Assembly (NCBI RefSeq): GCF_014203555.1
Contig: NZ_JACHJH010000001.1
Coordinates: 854,013-918,012, forward strand
Source of the DNA: Streptomyces olivoverticillatus
GTDB lineage: Bacteria > Actinomycetota > Actinomycetes > Streptomycetales > Streptomycetaceae
Reading direction: 5' to 3'
Length of the DNA: 64,000 bases
Positions 33,212-42,250 of the stretch are shown here, one piece after another (within the stretch, counting starts at the first letter, position 1; every line of letters starts with the position of its first letter). Made by a program: the position numbers and the translations under genes. The notes under the pieces were generated by a model. That model had not been told where the DNA came from. It saw only the letters and a list, made by a program, of their open reading frames with translations, and searched no databases.

Positions 33212-33286
33212 CCCTCCGACCTCTGTCCGCACCGCATGTGCCGCACCGCTCAACCTCCGCCGTACCGACCGGAAGGATGCACAGTC

Positions 33287-33682
33287 ATGGCAAGCGAGCT
33301 GAACCACGTCATCATCCACTGCAAGGACCGCCGTGAGACCGGGCGGTTCGTCGCCGACCTCCTCGGCACCGAACCCCCCGTCGAATTCGGCCCCTTCACG
33401 CAGCTCTCCACGTCCAACAGCGTGGGCATCGACTTCGCGGACCACATCATCGGCGCCGACGCCCTCAACCTCGCGCACATCGCCTTCCTCATCACGGAGG
33501 ACGAATTCGACGCGACGTACGCCCGCATCACCGAGCGGTCCCTGACCCACTGGGCGGACCCGGGCCGGACCACCTTGGGCATCAACCACTACGACGGCGG
33601 CCGCGGCGTCTACGTCATGGACCCGGGCGGCACGGTGGCCGTCGAGTTCCTGACGAAGCCGTACGGAAACCCGGCAAAGTAA
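33287..33682 (+). CDS. VOC/glyoxalase-superfamily protein (131 aa)
   Basis: ATG at 33287 starts MASELNHVIIHCKDRRETGR. Two beta-alpha-beta-beta-beta units make one VOC domain, with NHVIIHCKD, LAHIAFLI, GINHYDGGRGVYVMDPGGT and AVEFLTKPYG. His and Glu residues at the usual metal positions are present. Members include glyoxalases, dioxygenases and resistance proteins of the bleomycin/fosfomycin type. Position right after the efflux pump suggests, but does not prove, detoxification. The gene is complete. Confidence 0.85.
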   Translation: MASELNHVIIHCKDRRETGRFVADLLGTEPPVEFGPFTQLSTSNSVGIDFADHIIGADALNLAHIAFLITEDEFDATYARITERSLTHWADPGRTTLGINHYDGGRGVYVMDPGGTVAVEFLTKPYGNPAK

Positions 33683-33688
33683 GCACGA

Positions 33689-33726
33689 TTCCCGGCCGCG
33701 GCGGCTGCGCGCCGCCCGGCCGGGAA
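33689..33726. terminator. bidirectional terminator between VOC and purU genes
   Basis: TTCCCGGCCG (33689-33698) pairs with CGGCCGGGAA (33717-33726). Six further inner pairs form with one bulged base. It sits between the convergent stops at 33682 and 33739. Confidence 0.75.
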
Positions 33727-33738
33727 CCTCCGCGGGTG

Positions 33739-34629
33739 TTACGCGAAGACGACCGTGCGGGTGCCGTTCAGCAGGACGCGGTGCTCACTGTGCCACTTCA
33801 CCGCGCGGGCCAGCGCCTGGCACTCCACGTCGCGGCCGATGGCCACCAGCTGCTCCGGGGTGACCTCGTGGCCCACCCGCTCGACCTCCTGCTCGATGAT
33901 CGGGCCCTCGTCCAGGTCGGCCGTCACATAGTGCGCGGTGGCACCGATGAGCTTCACACCACGGGCGTGCGCCTGGTGGTAGGGCTTCGCGCCCTTGAAG
34001 CTCGGCAGGAAGGAGTGGTGGATGTTGATGATCCGCCCGGACAGCGCCTTGCACAGGTCGTCGGAGAGCACCTGCATGTAGCGGGCGAGGACGACCAGCT
34101 CGACCTTCTCGGCCTGCACCAGCTCCAGCAGGCGGGCCTCGGACTCCGCCTTGTTCTCCTTGGTCACCGGAATGTGGTGGAAGGGGACGCCGTACGAGCC
34201 GACGAGCTCGGCGAAGTCGGTGTGGTTGGAGACGACCGCCGCGATCTCCACCGGCAGCGCGCCGATCCGCGAGCGGAACAGCAGGTCGTTGAGGCAGTGC
34301 CCGAACTTGGACACCATCAGCACGATGCGCATCTTCTCTTCGGCCCGGTGGAGCTGCCAGTCCATGTGGAAGGAGTCCCCGATCGCCGCGAAGCTGGCCC
34401 GCAGCTTCTCGACGGTGACCGGCGGCTCGGCACTGAAGTGCACCCGCATGAAGAACAGACCCGTGTCGCGGTCACCGAACTGCCGGCTGTCCTCGATGTT
34501 GCAGCCGGTCATGAAGAGATAGCTGGACACCGCGTGCACGATGCCCTGCTTGTCCGGGCACGAGAGGGTGAGGACGTACTGCTCTGGCTGTTCGGTGGCC
34601 CCGGTCGCCGGGGACTGCGCGGCGTTCAT
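33739..34629 (-). CDS. purU: formyltetrahydrofolate deformylase (296 aa)
   Basis: The N-terminal ACT domain (LTLSCPDKQGIVHAVSSYLF) precedes the formyl-transferase-like catalytic domain: VSKFGHCLNDLLFR, the HSFLPSFKGAKPYHQA motif with active-site His, and ATAHYVTADLDEGPIIEQ with the catalytic Asp. It hydrolyses 10-formyl-THF to formate and THF, balancing one-carbon pools. The ATG at 34629 (MNAAQSPATGATEQPEQYV) matches the usual length. It follows the SCO4402-family gene by 59 bases on the same strand. Confidence 0.95.
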   Translation of the reverse strand: MNAAQSPATGATEQPEQYVLTLSCPDKQGIVHAVSSYLFMTGCNIEDSRQFGDRDTGLFFMRVHFSAEPPVTVEKLRASFAAIGDSFHMDWQLHRAEEKMRIVLMVSKFGHCLNDLLFRSRIGALPVEIAAVVSNHTDFAELVGSYGVPFHHIPVTKENKAESEARLLELVQAEKVELVVLARYMQVLSDDLCKALSGRIINIHHSFLPSFKGAKPYHQAHARGVKLIGATAHYVTADLDEGPIIEQEVERVGHEVTPEQLVAIGRDVECQALARAVKWHSEHRVLLNGTRTVVFA

Positions 34630-34688
34630 AGCCCAATAGCGTCGCACATCCGCGGGCCCTTGCCCGCCCTGTCCCCTCAACCCGCAGC

Positions 34689-35180
34689 TCAGACGCGGGT
34701 GGCCACGGCCAGCACGTCGAGGGAGCGGGGCGGCGCGTCCGGGTCGTCGCCGTCGCTCACGGCCATCCGTAGGTGCGCCTCGCGGGCGGCGCGCACCGCC
34801 TCCGGCCAGCCGTGGTGCTCCAGATACGCCGAGACCGGCGCGTCCGCCCCGACCTGGTGCATGATGCGCAGCACGCGCAGCACGGCGACGTCCACGAGCG
34901 CGGCCTCGCCCGAGTCGCGGAAGACGGTGCCGACGTATTTCTCGGCCGACCAGTTGTCCAGCCAGGTGTCCTCGACCAGCCGGTAGACGGCGTCGGTCAC
35001 ATCTCCGTACCCGGCGTGGCCCGCGAGCCAGCACTCCCGCTGAAAGACCGGGTCCGAGAGCATGTGCAGCGCGGAGCGCACGTTCGCACGCCAGCGCCAC
35101 CACGGCATGTCATTGAGCGGCATGCCGTCCATGGTGGTCGAGCGGCGGCCGCGACGGGAAGACTTCTCCGAACCTTGCAC
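34689..35180 (-). CDS. SCO4402-family protein (163 aa)
   Basis: The core MPLNDMPWWRWRANVRSALH, then GYGDVTDAVYRLVEDTWLD and RIMHQVGADAPVSAYLEHHG, is characteristic of a Streptomyces family I know as SCO4402. It is helical and soluble and has no assigned activity. The ATG at 35180 gives a basic tail (MQGSEKSSRRGRRS); a shorter start at MPLND is also possible. Clustering with purU recurs in Streptomyces, as far as I recall, but a functional link is not shown. Confidence 0.8.
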   Translation of the reverse strand: MQGSEKSSRRGRRSTTMDGMPLNDMPWWRWRANVRSALHMLSDPVFQRECWLAGHAGYGDVTDAVYRLVEDTWLDNWSAEKYVGTVFRDSGEAALVDVAVLRVLRIMHQVGADAPVSAYLEHHGWPEAVRAAREAHLRMAVSDGDDPDAPPRSLDVLAVATRV

Positions 35181-35374
35181 AGCAATCGATCGTACGTTCC
35201 CGTGCGGCGGGGCGTGCCGGGCCCCCGTGGTTCACCTCTGCGACACCGGGTGTTGTGGAGGCGTCCACCGGGTGTTCCCGGCCGGTTACGCACCGGGCGC
35301 CAGGCTGTGGATCATGGACGGGCCCCACAGGATCCGGGGGGACTCCCGGGGCCCGTCCGCTCGGCCGCGGCGGG

Positions 35375-37210
35375 TTACAGCTGCGTCCAGTCGTGCGCCG
35401 TCAGCCCGTACTTCTTCGCGATCGGGCTCCACAGGTCCGCGGCCTTCTTCTTGGCATCGGTGGCCTGGCCACTGGCCTGGTCGCCCGCCACGCTGTCGCG
35501 GCTGGGGCGGGCGTGGCCCTTGATGCAGCCGTGCTTGCCGCCGACCTGGTCCGCCCATGACGCGTAGTGCGAGTCCGCCGAAGCGGACGACTGCCACGCT
35601 TTCGTCAGCTGGGCCTTGAGGTCGTCGTGGCCGGGGAGCTTGTCGATGGCCGTCTGGTCGAGGCGGGACACCAGGCCGTTGCGCTGGCCCGCGGCGTCGC
35701 GCAGGTCGGAGGCGGATTTGCCCAGGTCCTTGCAGCTTCTGGTGGCATCCACCGCCTTGATGACGGCGTCGCGGCTGTTGTTGCTGTCCTTGAGCAGCGC
35801 GTCGAGGGCCTTGGCCTGCGCCTCGGCGGGGTCGGCCGGCTTGGCCGTCTCCGGCTGCTGCCCGTCGTCACCCTTGGGGGCGTTGGGTGCGGTGCTCCCC
35901 GTCGCGGCGGGCTGCTGGCTGCTCGTGTCGTCTCCCCCGCCGCTGAGCAGCGCGCCCGCGCCGAGGCCGGCGACGGCGCAGCCCGCGACCACGGCCGCGA
36001 TCAGCACGGCGGGCGACTTCTTGCGGCGCGCGGGGCCGCCGTGGCCGCCGGGCGCGGGCGGCTGCGCCCCGAACCCGGAGGAGGGCGGCGGTACGGATCC
36101 GGGCGCGGGCGGCTGCGGACCGCGCCGGCCCGGCGGCGGTCCGGGCACGGCGGACTGGCCCGCGGGCACGGGCGGCAGCTGCTGGGTGGGCTCGGCGGCC
36201 CGGAACAGCGTGTCGAACTCGGCGGGCGGCGGGCGCTCCCCGGAGGGGGCGGTTCCGAGGCCGACGGGCGGTGCGGGCGCATCGGCGGGCAGGCCGCCTC
36301 CGCCGACGGGCGACATGAAGGCGGTGGCGGCTTCGGCGGTGCCGCCGCTCATGGGCGGTATGAAGGCGGTCGCTTCGGCGTCACGGCCTGCGCTGCCGCC
36401 CATGTGCGGCAGAAAGGCGGTGGCCTCGGAGTCGGCACCGGCGCCCGGACCGCCGCTCATGGGAGGCAGGAACGCGGTCGCTTGGGCATCGGCTCCAACG
36501 CCCTGGTTTGCACCCATGTGCGGCAGAAACGCCGTCGCCTCGGAGTCGGCACCTCGACCGGCCGCCGGCCCACCGGCGTTACCGCTCACGGGCGGCATGA
36601 AGGCCGTGGCCTCGGCATCGGGGCCCGCACCGCCACGCGGCATGAAAGCCGTGGCCTCCGCATCGGGACCGGCCCCACCACGCTGCACAAACACCGTGGC
36701 TTCCGAATCCGAACCCGCCGCACCGCCACGCGGCATGAAGGCCGTGGCCGCGTCGCTTCCGGCCGCTCCCCCGGAGCTGCCGCCTGCGGGCAGCGGCCAC
36801 GCGCCGCCCGACGTCCCGCCCGCGCCGCCCATCGGCGGCATGAAGGCGGTGGCTTCCGCATCCGAGCCCGCGCCGCCACGCGTCGGCGGCGCATAGGGCA
36901 CCACGGAGCCGGCACCCACGCCGGGCGCGCCCGCCCCGCCCGGCTGCGACGGCAGCAACTGCGTGGCCTCAGAGGAGGATTCCGGCATACGTCCCGGCAT
37001 TTCGGGAATATCCCCGACGTCACGTATGCCAGGTATGGACGCCATGGATATGTCTCCCCCGCCGCCCGTCGGCGCGTACGACGGCGGCGGCACCGGAGCC
37101 CCGGGCGTCTGGCCGGGCGGGGTCTCCGGGGGCAGCGGGACGCTGTTCGTGGCGGGGCCCCAGCCGGGGCCGGGCGGCTGCGGCTCGTTTCGCTGTCCGC
37201 TCTGCGTCAC
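35375..37210 (-). CDS. membrane protein with tandem Thr-x-x-hydrophobic repeats (611 aa)
   Basis: Residues 1-60 are Pro/Gly-rich. Residues about 78-350 contain ten degenerate units with the core (E/A/Q)AT(A/V)F(M/L/V/I), for example AEATAFMPPM and SEATAFLPHM, bracketed by SEATQLLP and EPTQQLPP. Gly/Ala linkers separate them. A second Pro-rich stretch leads to PARRKKSPAVLIAAVVAGCA, a single membrane helix at about 410-430, so the repeats are cytoplasmic. The outer part of about 180 residues has Cys in RSCKDLG and HGCIKG. Each Thr with a hydrophobic residue at +3 fits an FHA-type phosphothreonine site. No known family. Confidence 0.75.
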   Translation of the reverse strand: MTQSGQRNEPQPPGPGWGPATNSVPLPPETPPGQTPGAPVPPPSYAPTGGGGDISMASIPGIRDVGDIPEMPGRMPESSSEATQLLPSQPGGAGAPGVGAGSVVPYAPPTRGGAGSDAEATAFMPPMGGAGGTSGGAWPLPAGGSSGGAAGSDAATAFMPRGGAAGSDSEATVFVQRGGAGPDAEATAFMPRGGAGPDAEATAFMPPVSGNAGGPAAGRGADSEATAFLPHMGANQGVGADAQATAFLPPMSGGPGAGADSEATAFLPHMGGSAGRDAEATAFIPPMSGGTAEAATAFMSPVGGGGLPADAPAPPVGLGTAPSGERPPPAEFDTLFRAAEPTQQLPPVPAGQSAVPGPPPGRRGPQPPAPGSVPPPSSGFGAQPPAPGGHGGPARRKKSPAVLIAAVVAGCAVAGLGAGALLSGGGDDTSSQQPAATGSTAPNAPKGDDGQQPETAKPADPAEAQAKALDALLKDSNNSRDAVIKAVDATRSCKDLGKSASDLRDAAGQRNGLVSRLDQTAIDKLPGHDDLKAQLTKAWQSSASADSHYASWADQVGGKHGCIKGHARPSRDSVAGDQASGQATDAKKKAADLWSPIAKKYGLTAHDWTQL

Positions 37211-37371
37211 CGGGACTCCTCAGGCTGTAACGGGACTTGTGCGACCGGCGGCTCACGCTACCGGGTCGCACGGGTGATCGGCCAAGTACCACCCGTCCGC
37301 CCCGTCACCGGGCCCGGACGACCAGCGTCCACCCGGGCCCGGGACCTCTCGGAGCCCCTTAGGGTGCGTCC

Positions 37372-38760
37372 CTAAGCGGCCTGCATCTCCAGCCTCGTCC
37401 CGAACTCCCGCACCGCCGGCTCGTCGCGGTACGGCTCCAGGCGCTGCCGGAAGTCGTCCAGGTACTCCGCGCCCCGGTTCGAGCGCAGCGTGCCCAGCAG
37501 TTCCATGGCACGGGTGCCCGTGGCGCAGGCCTCCTCCACCTCGCGCTGCTGCACATGGGCGGTGGCCAGCAGCAGCATGTCGATCGCGCGGCGCCGCACC
37601 CGCCCCGCCGGGTGGCAGGCGAGCGCGTCCTCCGCGTGCCGTCGCGCGGGCTCGGCCTGGCCGAGGTCGCGGTGGCAGTGCGCCAGTTCGTCGGACAGGT
37701 ACGCGCGGTCGAAATGGCCGATCCAGACCGGGTCGTCACCCGAATCCGGCTCGTTGTCGGCGGCGTCCAGCCGCGAGACGGCCTTGGCCGCCACGGCCTG
37801 GCAGGCCCGCGCGTCCCCGAGCAGCGCGTGCCCGCGCGCCTCGGCGGCGTAGAACATCGCCTCGGCCCGTGGCGTGACGTGCCCCCGCGCCCCTTCCTGC
37901 GCGGCCTTCGCCAGCTGGGCGATCTCCCGGGGGTTGCCCAGGGAGGCGGCCAGGTGGCTCATGCTGGCGGCCAGTACGTAGCCGCCGTAGCCCCGGTCGC
38001 CCGCGGCCTGGGCGAGCCGCAGCGCCTGGATGTAGTAGCGCTGGGCGAGCCCGGGCTGCCCGGTGTCGACGGCCATGTAACCCGCGAGCTCCGTCAGCCG
38101 GGCGACGGCCGCGAAGAGGTCGCGCCCGACGGCCTCCCGGTACGAGCCGGCCAGCAGGCCGGAGACGACGCTGTTGAGGTAGTGGACCACCACGGGCCGC
38201 ACCTGCCCGCTGCCGTACTTGTGGTCGAGCTCGACGAGCGCCTCGGTGGTCGCCCGCACCGCCTCCACGTCCGAGGCCCCGACGCGGGCGCCCGTGCTCC
38301 GCGCCACCTGCGCATCGGCCGCGGTGATCAGCCAGTCGCGGCTCGGCTCGACCAGCGCGGAGGACGCCACCGACGTGCCGCTGAGGAAGTCGCGCCGCCC
38401 CACGTCGCTGCGCCACAGCTCACACACCTGCTCGATCGCGCCGAGCACGGTGGGCGAGAACTGCAGCCCCACGCCGGAGGCGAGGTTCTTGCCGTTGGCC
38501 ATGCCGATCTCGTCGATCGTGACCGTACGGCCCAGCTTGCGGCCGAGCGCCTCGGCGATGACGGCCGGGGCGCGGCCGCGCGGCTGCTGGCCGCGCAGCC
38601 AGCGGGCCACCGACGTCTTGTCGTACCGCAGATCCAGTCCGTGCTCGGCGCCGCACATGTTGACCCGGCGCGCCAACCCGGCGTTGGAGCAGCCGGCTTC
38701 CTGGATGAGCGCCTGCAGCCGTTCGTTCGGCTGCCGCGCCACGAGTGGCCGTGCGGCCAT
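37372..38760 (-). CDS. HTH-TPR transcriptional regulator (NsdA-like) (462 aa)
   Basis: ATG at 38760 (MAARPLVARQPNERLQALIQ) is the family start. An N-terminal helix-turn-helix-like segment (AGLARRVNMCGAEHGLDLRY; KTSVARWLRGQQPRG) precedes conserved IGMANGKNLASGVGLQFSP and a long TPR-like region (LAQRYYIQALRLAQAAGDRG). Such proteins are common in Streptomyces; relatives such as NsdA affect sporulation and antibiotic production, but I cannot assign this one to a named member. A perfect palindrome 27 bases before the start suggests autoregulation. A primase-polymerase-like gene lies divergently. Confidence 0.85.
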   Translation of the reverse strand: MAARPLVARQPNERLQALIQEAGCSNAGLARRVNMCGAEHGLDLRYDKTSVARWLRGQQPRGRAPAVIAEALGRKLGRTVTIDEIGMANGKNLASGVGLQFSPTVLGAIEQVCELWRSDVGRRDFLSGTSVASSALVEPSRDWLITAADAQVARSTGARVGASDVEAVRATTEALVELDHKYGSGQVRPVVVHYLNSVVSGLLAGSYREAVGRDLFAAVARLTELAGYMAVDTGQPGLAQRYYIQALRLAQAAGDRGYGGYVLAASMSHLAASLGNPREIAQLAKAAQEGARGHVTPRAEAMFYAAEARGHALLGDARACQAVAAKAVSRLDAADNEPDSGDDPVWIGHFDRAYLSDELAHCHRDLGQAEPARRHAEDALACHPAGRVRRRAIDMLLLATAHVQQREVEEACATGTRAMELLGTLRSNRGAEYLDDFRQRLEPYRDEPAVREFGTRLEMQAA

Positions 38761-39069
38761 GCTGTACCCCCTGAGACTGCTATGCGTTCGCGATGAGGAT
38801 CGCGAAGTGCCAAGTGGCTGAAACGGCTGTGAACGCCTTCTCCTGTGATCTTTGCCCCCCTGAATCCGGAGAATGCAGGACTTGCCGGTATTGGCGCACA
38901 TAACGGCAATGGCCTGGCTCAGCGCCCGCCGCACAGGTGGCTACCCCTTCGCGGCGGCGAACCCCCGCCTGCGCCCCCGTACATGCATCCGTGCGCCCCG
39001 CGTGCTGTGGCGGCCCCTCGCGACAAGCCTGCGCCAGAGCCGTAACCCCTGGTGACAAGGGGAGTTGTG
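38761..39069. other. divergent intergenic region
   Basis: These 309 bases separate the HTH-TPR gene from the divergent primase-polymerase gene. Besides the palindrome at 38787-38806, TTGCCG (38882-38887) and CGGCAA (38904-38909) form an inverted repeat with a 16-base spacer. The stretch with ACATAACGG is unusually AT-rich and may hold a promoter. No gene is seen. Confidence 0.4.
38787..38806. promoter_or_regulatory. perfect palindrome TTCGCGAT-GAGG-ATCGCGAA
   Basis: Eight-base arms match exactly around a four-base spacer, 27 bases upstream of the HTH-TPR regulator start. This is the expected place for an autoregulatory operator. The same arms could form a leader hairpin in the regulator mRNA. 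Confidence 0.5.
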
Positions 39070-39744
39070 ATGAACGTGGAAGAGACCATCGGAGTAGGAG
39101 CCCCGCATATCCCCCAACAACGCGGCGAGCGGCTGCTCGACGCCGCGGTGCGCTATGCGGAGGACCGGCACTGGGACGTATTCGCAGGCACGTGGCTGGA
39201 GGCGGAGGAGGGACGGGAGCGCTGCTCGTGCGCCGAGCCCGCGTGCCCGGCCCCCGGCGCCCACCCGGCCCGGCCCGACTGGGCCACCCAGGCCACCGGC
39301 AGCGCGGTGGCCGTGCGCCGGCTGTGGGGCAAACATCCCCGCGCGTCCGTCCTGCTGCCGACCGGTCGTTCTTTCGATGCGCTGGACGTCCCCGAGTCCG
39401 CCGGCTTCCTCGCGCTGGCCCGGATGGAGCGGATGGAGATCCAGCTGGGGCCGATCACCTGCACGCCCTTCCGCCGGATGCTGTTCTTCGTGCTGCCCGG
39501 CGGCGCGCTGAAGGTCGCCGACCACATCCGCAAGCTGGGCTGGGCGCCCTCCACCCTCGACCTCCTCGCGCGCGGCGAGGGCGACTACGTCGTCGCGCCC
39601 CCCACCCGCATCGGCAACCGCGGCCCGGTCCAGTGGGCCCGCCAGCCCACCGCCGCCAACCGCTGGCTGCCCGACGCGGAAGAGCTGGTCAGCGCCCTCG
39701 CCTACGCCTGCGGCCGGGAGAGCGCGATCCTGCGCGGCCGCTGA
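39070..39744 (+). CDS. bifunctional primase/polymerase N-terminal domain protein (224 aa)
   Basis: The sequence ERLLDAAVRYAEDRHWDVFAG with a Cys-rich insert (CSCAEPACPAPGAHPARPDW) and DWATQATGSAVAVRRLWGKH matches the prim-pol family of archaeo-eukaryotic primases seen in actinobacteria. RSFDALDVPESAGFLAL corresponds to the acidic metal site, and YVVAPPTRIGNRGPVQW to the C-terminal motif. There is no helicase domain or replicon gene nearby, so this is a stand-alone chromosomal protein rather than a plasmid primase. ATG at 39070 is chosen; GTG at 39067 is one codon upstream. Confidence 0.8.
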   Translation: MNVEETIGVGAPHIPQQRGERLLDAAVRYAEDRHWDVFAGTWLEAEEGRERCSCAEPACPAPGAHPARPDWATQATGSAVAVRRLWGKHPRASVLLPTGRSFDALDVPESAGFLALARMERMEIQLGPITCTPFRRMLFFVLPGGALKVADHIRKLGWAPSTLDLLARGEGDYVVAPPTRIGNRGPVQWARQPTAANRWLPDAEELVSALAYACGRESAILRGR

Positions 39745-39848
39745 CGCGCCCCGTCCCGTACCCGCTCCCTCGAGCCCCCTCTAGGGTGGCTTCGGGGGGC
39801 GGGGTGCTTCCGTCCCCATCGCACCACTCACGGGGATCGAGGAAGACA

Positions 39849-40637
39849 GTGGAACGGGACGCAAGCTCCGCCGCGGCCGTGCGGATCGAGGGACTGTGGA
39901 AACGGTTCGGCGAGCAGGTGGCCGTCGCGGGCATCGATCTGGAGATACCCGCGGGGCAGTTCATCGGACTCGTCGGTCCCAACGGAGCGGGCAAGACGAC
40001 CACCCTCTCCATGGTCACGGGCCTGCTGCGGCCCGACTCCGGCCGGGTCGAGATCGGCGGGCACGACGTCTGGCAGGACCCTGCCGCCGTCAAGGCCCGC
40101 ATCGGCGTGCTGCCCGAGGGGCTCAGGATGTTCGAGCGCCTGTCCGGGCGCGAACTCCTCGGCTACACCGGCCGGCTGCGCGGACTGCCGGCCGACGAGG
40201 TCGACAAGCGCGCCACCCAGCTCCTGGACGTGCTCGACCTCGCGGGCGCCCAGCACAAGCTCGTCATCGACTACTCCACCGGCATGCGCAAGAAGATCGG
40301 CCTCGCCGCCGCGCTGCTGCACAACCCCGAAGTCCTCTTCCTCGACGAGCCGTTCGAAGGCGTCGACCCCGTCTCGGCCCAGTCGATCCGCAAGGTCCTG
40401 GAGCGCTACACCGCCTCCGGCGCCACGGTGGTCTTCTCCAGCCACGTGATGGAGCTGGTGGAGTCGCTGTGCTCCTGGGTCGCGGTGATGGCCGCCGGCC
40501 GCATCCGCGCCCACGGCCCCATCGCGGAGGTCCGCGGCGACGCGCCCACCCTGCAGGACGCCTTCCTCGGCCTCGTCGGCGTACGGGACCTCGCCGCGGG
40601 CGGCGACCTCGACTGGCTGGGCGGCGGCGCCCGATGA
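39849..40637 (+). CDS. ABC transporter ATP-binding protein (262 aa)
   Basis: GTG at 39849 starts VERDASSAAAVRIEGLWKRF. The nucleotide-binding domain is complete: Walker A GPNGAGKTTT, Q-loop region LPEGLRMFERLSGREL, signature YSTGMRKKIGLAA in place of LSGGQ, Walker B EVLFLDEPFEGVD, and the His switch in FSSHVMELVE. The DrrA-like subfamily exports lipids or drugs. It overlaps the permease gene by four bases. The gap after the primase gene contains a TAGGGT -10-like element (39783-39788). Confidence 0.93.
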   Translation: MERDASSAAAVRIEGLWKRFGEQVAVAGIDLEIPAGQFIGLVGPNGAGKTTTLSMVTGLLRPDSGRVEIGGHDVWQDPAAVKARIGVLPEGLRMFERLSGRELLGYTGRLRGLPADEVDKRATQLLDVLDLAGAQHKLVIDYSTGMRKKIGLAAALLHNPEVLFLDEPFEGVDPVSAQSIRKVLERYTASGATVVFSSHVMELVESLCSWVAVMAAGRIRAHGPIAEVRGDAPTLQDAFLGLVGVRDLAAGGDLDWLGGGAR

Positions 40638-42247
40638 GCACCACGGCCGCCCCCCGGGAGAACGTCTCCCTCACCCCGGTCTTCGTCCGGCTGAAACTCT
40701 CCCTGCTGCGCAACGGTCTGCGGCAGTCCTCCGGCCGCAAGGCCGTGTGGGTCACCTCCATCGTCTTCACCGCGCTCTTCGCCGCCCTGCAGCTGCTCGG
40801 CCTGATCGCCCTGCGCGGCCACGACCACGCCGCCGCGCTGACCGTCGCGATCGCCGCGCTGCTCGCCTTCGGCTGGGCGTTCGTCCCGCTGTTCTTCTCC
40901 GGCGGCGACGAGACCCTCGACCCGTCCCGGCTGGTGATGCTGCCGCTGCGCCCCGGACCGCTGGTGGTCGCCCTGCTGGCCGCCTCGCTGATCGGCATCG
41001 GGCCCTGCTTCACGCTGGTGATCCTCGTCGGCTCGGTGATCGCCACCGCGCACGGCCTCGCCGCCGCCCTCGTCGGGGTGCCGGCCGTGGCGATGTCGCT
41101 GCTGCTCTGCCTGGCACTGGCCCGTGCCGTGGCCACCGCCAACGTCCGGCTGCTGACCAGCCGCAAGGGGCGCGACCTGGCGGTGCTCAGCGGCCTGGTC
41201 ATCGCCGTGGGCATGCAGTTCCTCAACTTCGGCCTGCAGCAGCTCAGCTCGGCGGGCGGCCTGGCCCGCCTGGAGCCCGTGGCGGACGTGCTGCGCTGGG
41301 TGCCGCCGGGCTCGGCGCTGGACGCGGTACGGGCCGCAAGCGAGGGCTCGTACGGCCTGGCCGCGGCCGAACTCGCCCTGAGCGCCGCCGCGCTCGCCGC
41401 GCTGCTGTGGTGGTGGCAGCGGGGCCTCACCAAGCTGATGACCTCGCCGGACGGCTCCACCGTGGCTGCCGCCGAACCGCAGAAGGCCCGCCGCGAGGGC
41501 ACCGGGCTCGTACGGCTGCTGCCCGCCGGGCGCACCGGCGCCGTCATGGACCGCTCGCTGCGCTACGCCGTCCGCGACCCGAAGATCAAGATGGGGTGGG
41601 CGTCGTCGCTGCTGCTCGGCCTGATCCTGCCGCTGGTCAACGCGGCGCAGGGCAACGGCAGCATCTACTTCTCCTTCTTCGCCGTCACCATGCTCGGGAT
41701 GCAGTCCTTCAACCTGTTCGGACAGGACGGCTCGGCCTTCTGGATGGTGATGCAGACGATCACCTCGCCGCGCGACGCCTACGCCGAACTGCGCGGCCGT
41801 GCCCTGACCCTGGCCCTGATCTCGGTGCCCTACCTCGCCCTGGTCGTCACCGTCACGGCCGCGGTGACGGGCAACTGGCGGGCGTTCCCGATGGTGCTGG
41901 GCCTCGGTCTGGCGCTGGCGGGGTCGCTGACGGCCGTGGGCGCGCTCACCTCGGTGCACATGCCGTTCTCGATCCCCCAGGAGGGCGCCTTCAAGAACGT
42001 CGCACCGGGCCAGGCCGGCATCGCCTGGCTCGGCATGCTCGGCGTGCTCCCCGCGGCGCTGCTCTCCGCGCCGCTGATCGCCCTTTCGGTCTGGCTGTAC
42101 GGGCCGGACTCGGGTGGGCTGTTGTGGGGCCTGCTGCCGCTGGGCGCCACCTACGGCCTGCTGATGGCCTGGGCCGGGTTGCGCATCGCCGCGCCGAGGG
42201 CGGCGCGGCTCCTGCCGGAGATCCTCGCCGCGGTCAGCAAGGGATAG
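40634..42247 (+). CDS. ABC transporter permease (537 aa)
   Basis: About ten to twelve membrane helices in two halves are visible, for example ALTVAIAALLAFGWAFVPLF, PCFTLVILVGSVIATAHGL and IALSVWLYGPDSGGLLWGLL, with the soluble region RRGLTKLMTSPDGSTVAAAE between them. ATG overlaps the ATPase stop (ATGA), so both subunits are made together. The two-gene arrangement gives a complete homodimeric exporter. The substrate is unknown. Its stop is three bases from the convergent flavin monooxygenase gene. Confidence 0.9.
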   Translation: MSTTAAPRENVSLTPVFVRLKLSLLRNGLRQSSGRKAVWVTSIVFTALFAALQLLGLIALRGHDHAAALTVAIAALLAFGWAFVPLFFSGGDETLDPSRLVMLPLRPGPLVVALLAASLIGIGPCFTLVILVGSVIATAHGLAAALVGVPAVAMSLLLCLALARAVATANVRLLTSRKGRDLAVLSGLVIAVGMQFLNFGLQQLSSAGGLARLEPVADVLRWVPPGSALDAVRAASEGSYGLAAAELALSAAALAALLWWWQRGLTKLMTSPDGSTVAAAEPQKARREGTGLVRLLPAGRTGAVMDRSLRYAVRDPKIKMGWASSLLLGLILPLVNAAQGNGSIYFSFFAVTMLGMQSFNLFGQDGSAFWMVMQTITSPRDAYAELRGRALTLALISVPYLALVVTVTAAVTGNWRAFPMVLGLGLALAGSLTAVGALTSVHMPFSIPQEGAFKNVAPGQAGIAWLGMLGVLPAALLSAPLIALSVWLYGPDSGGLLWGLLPLGATYGLLMAWAGLRIAAPRAARLLPEILAAVSKG

Positions 42248-42250
42248 CGC

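Noticed and set aside
36300-36900. CRISPR-like regular repeats
   Set aside because: The periodicity is codon-based and imperfect and comes from the Thr-repeat protein coding region. There are no unique spacers.
38787-38909. Origin of replication because of palindromes next to a primase-like gene
   Set aside because: No DnaA boxes, iterons or replication initiator gene. The prim-pol gene is chromosomal and has no helicase.
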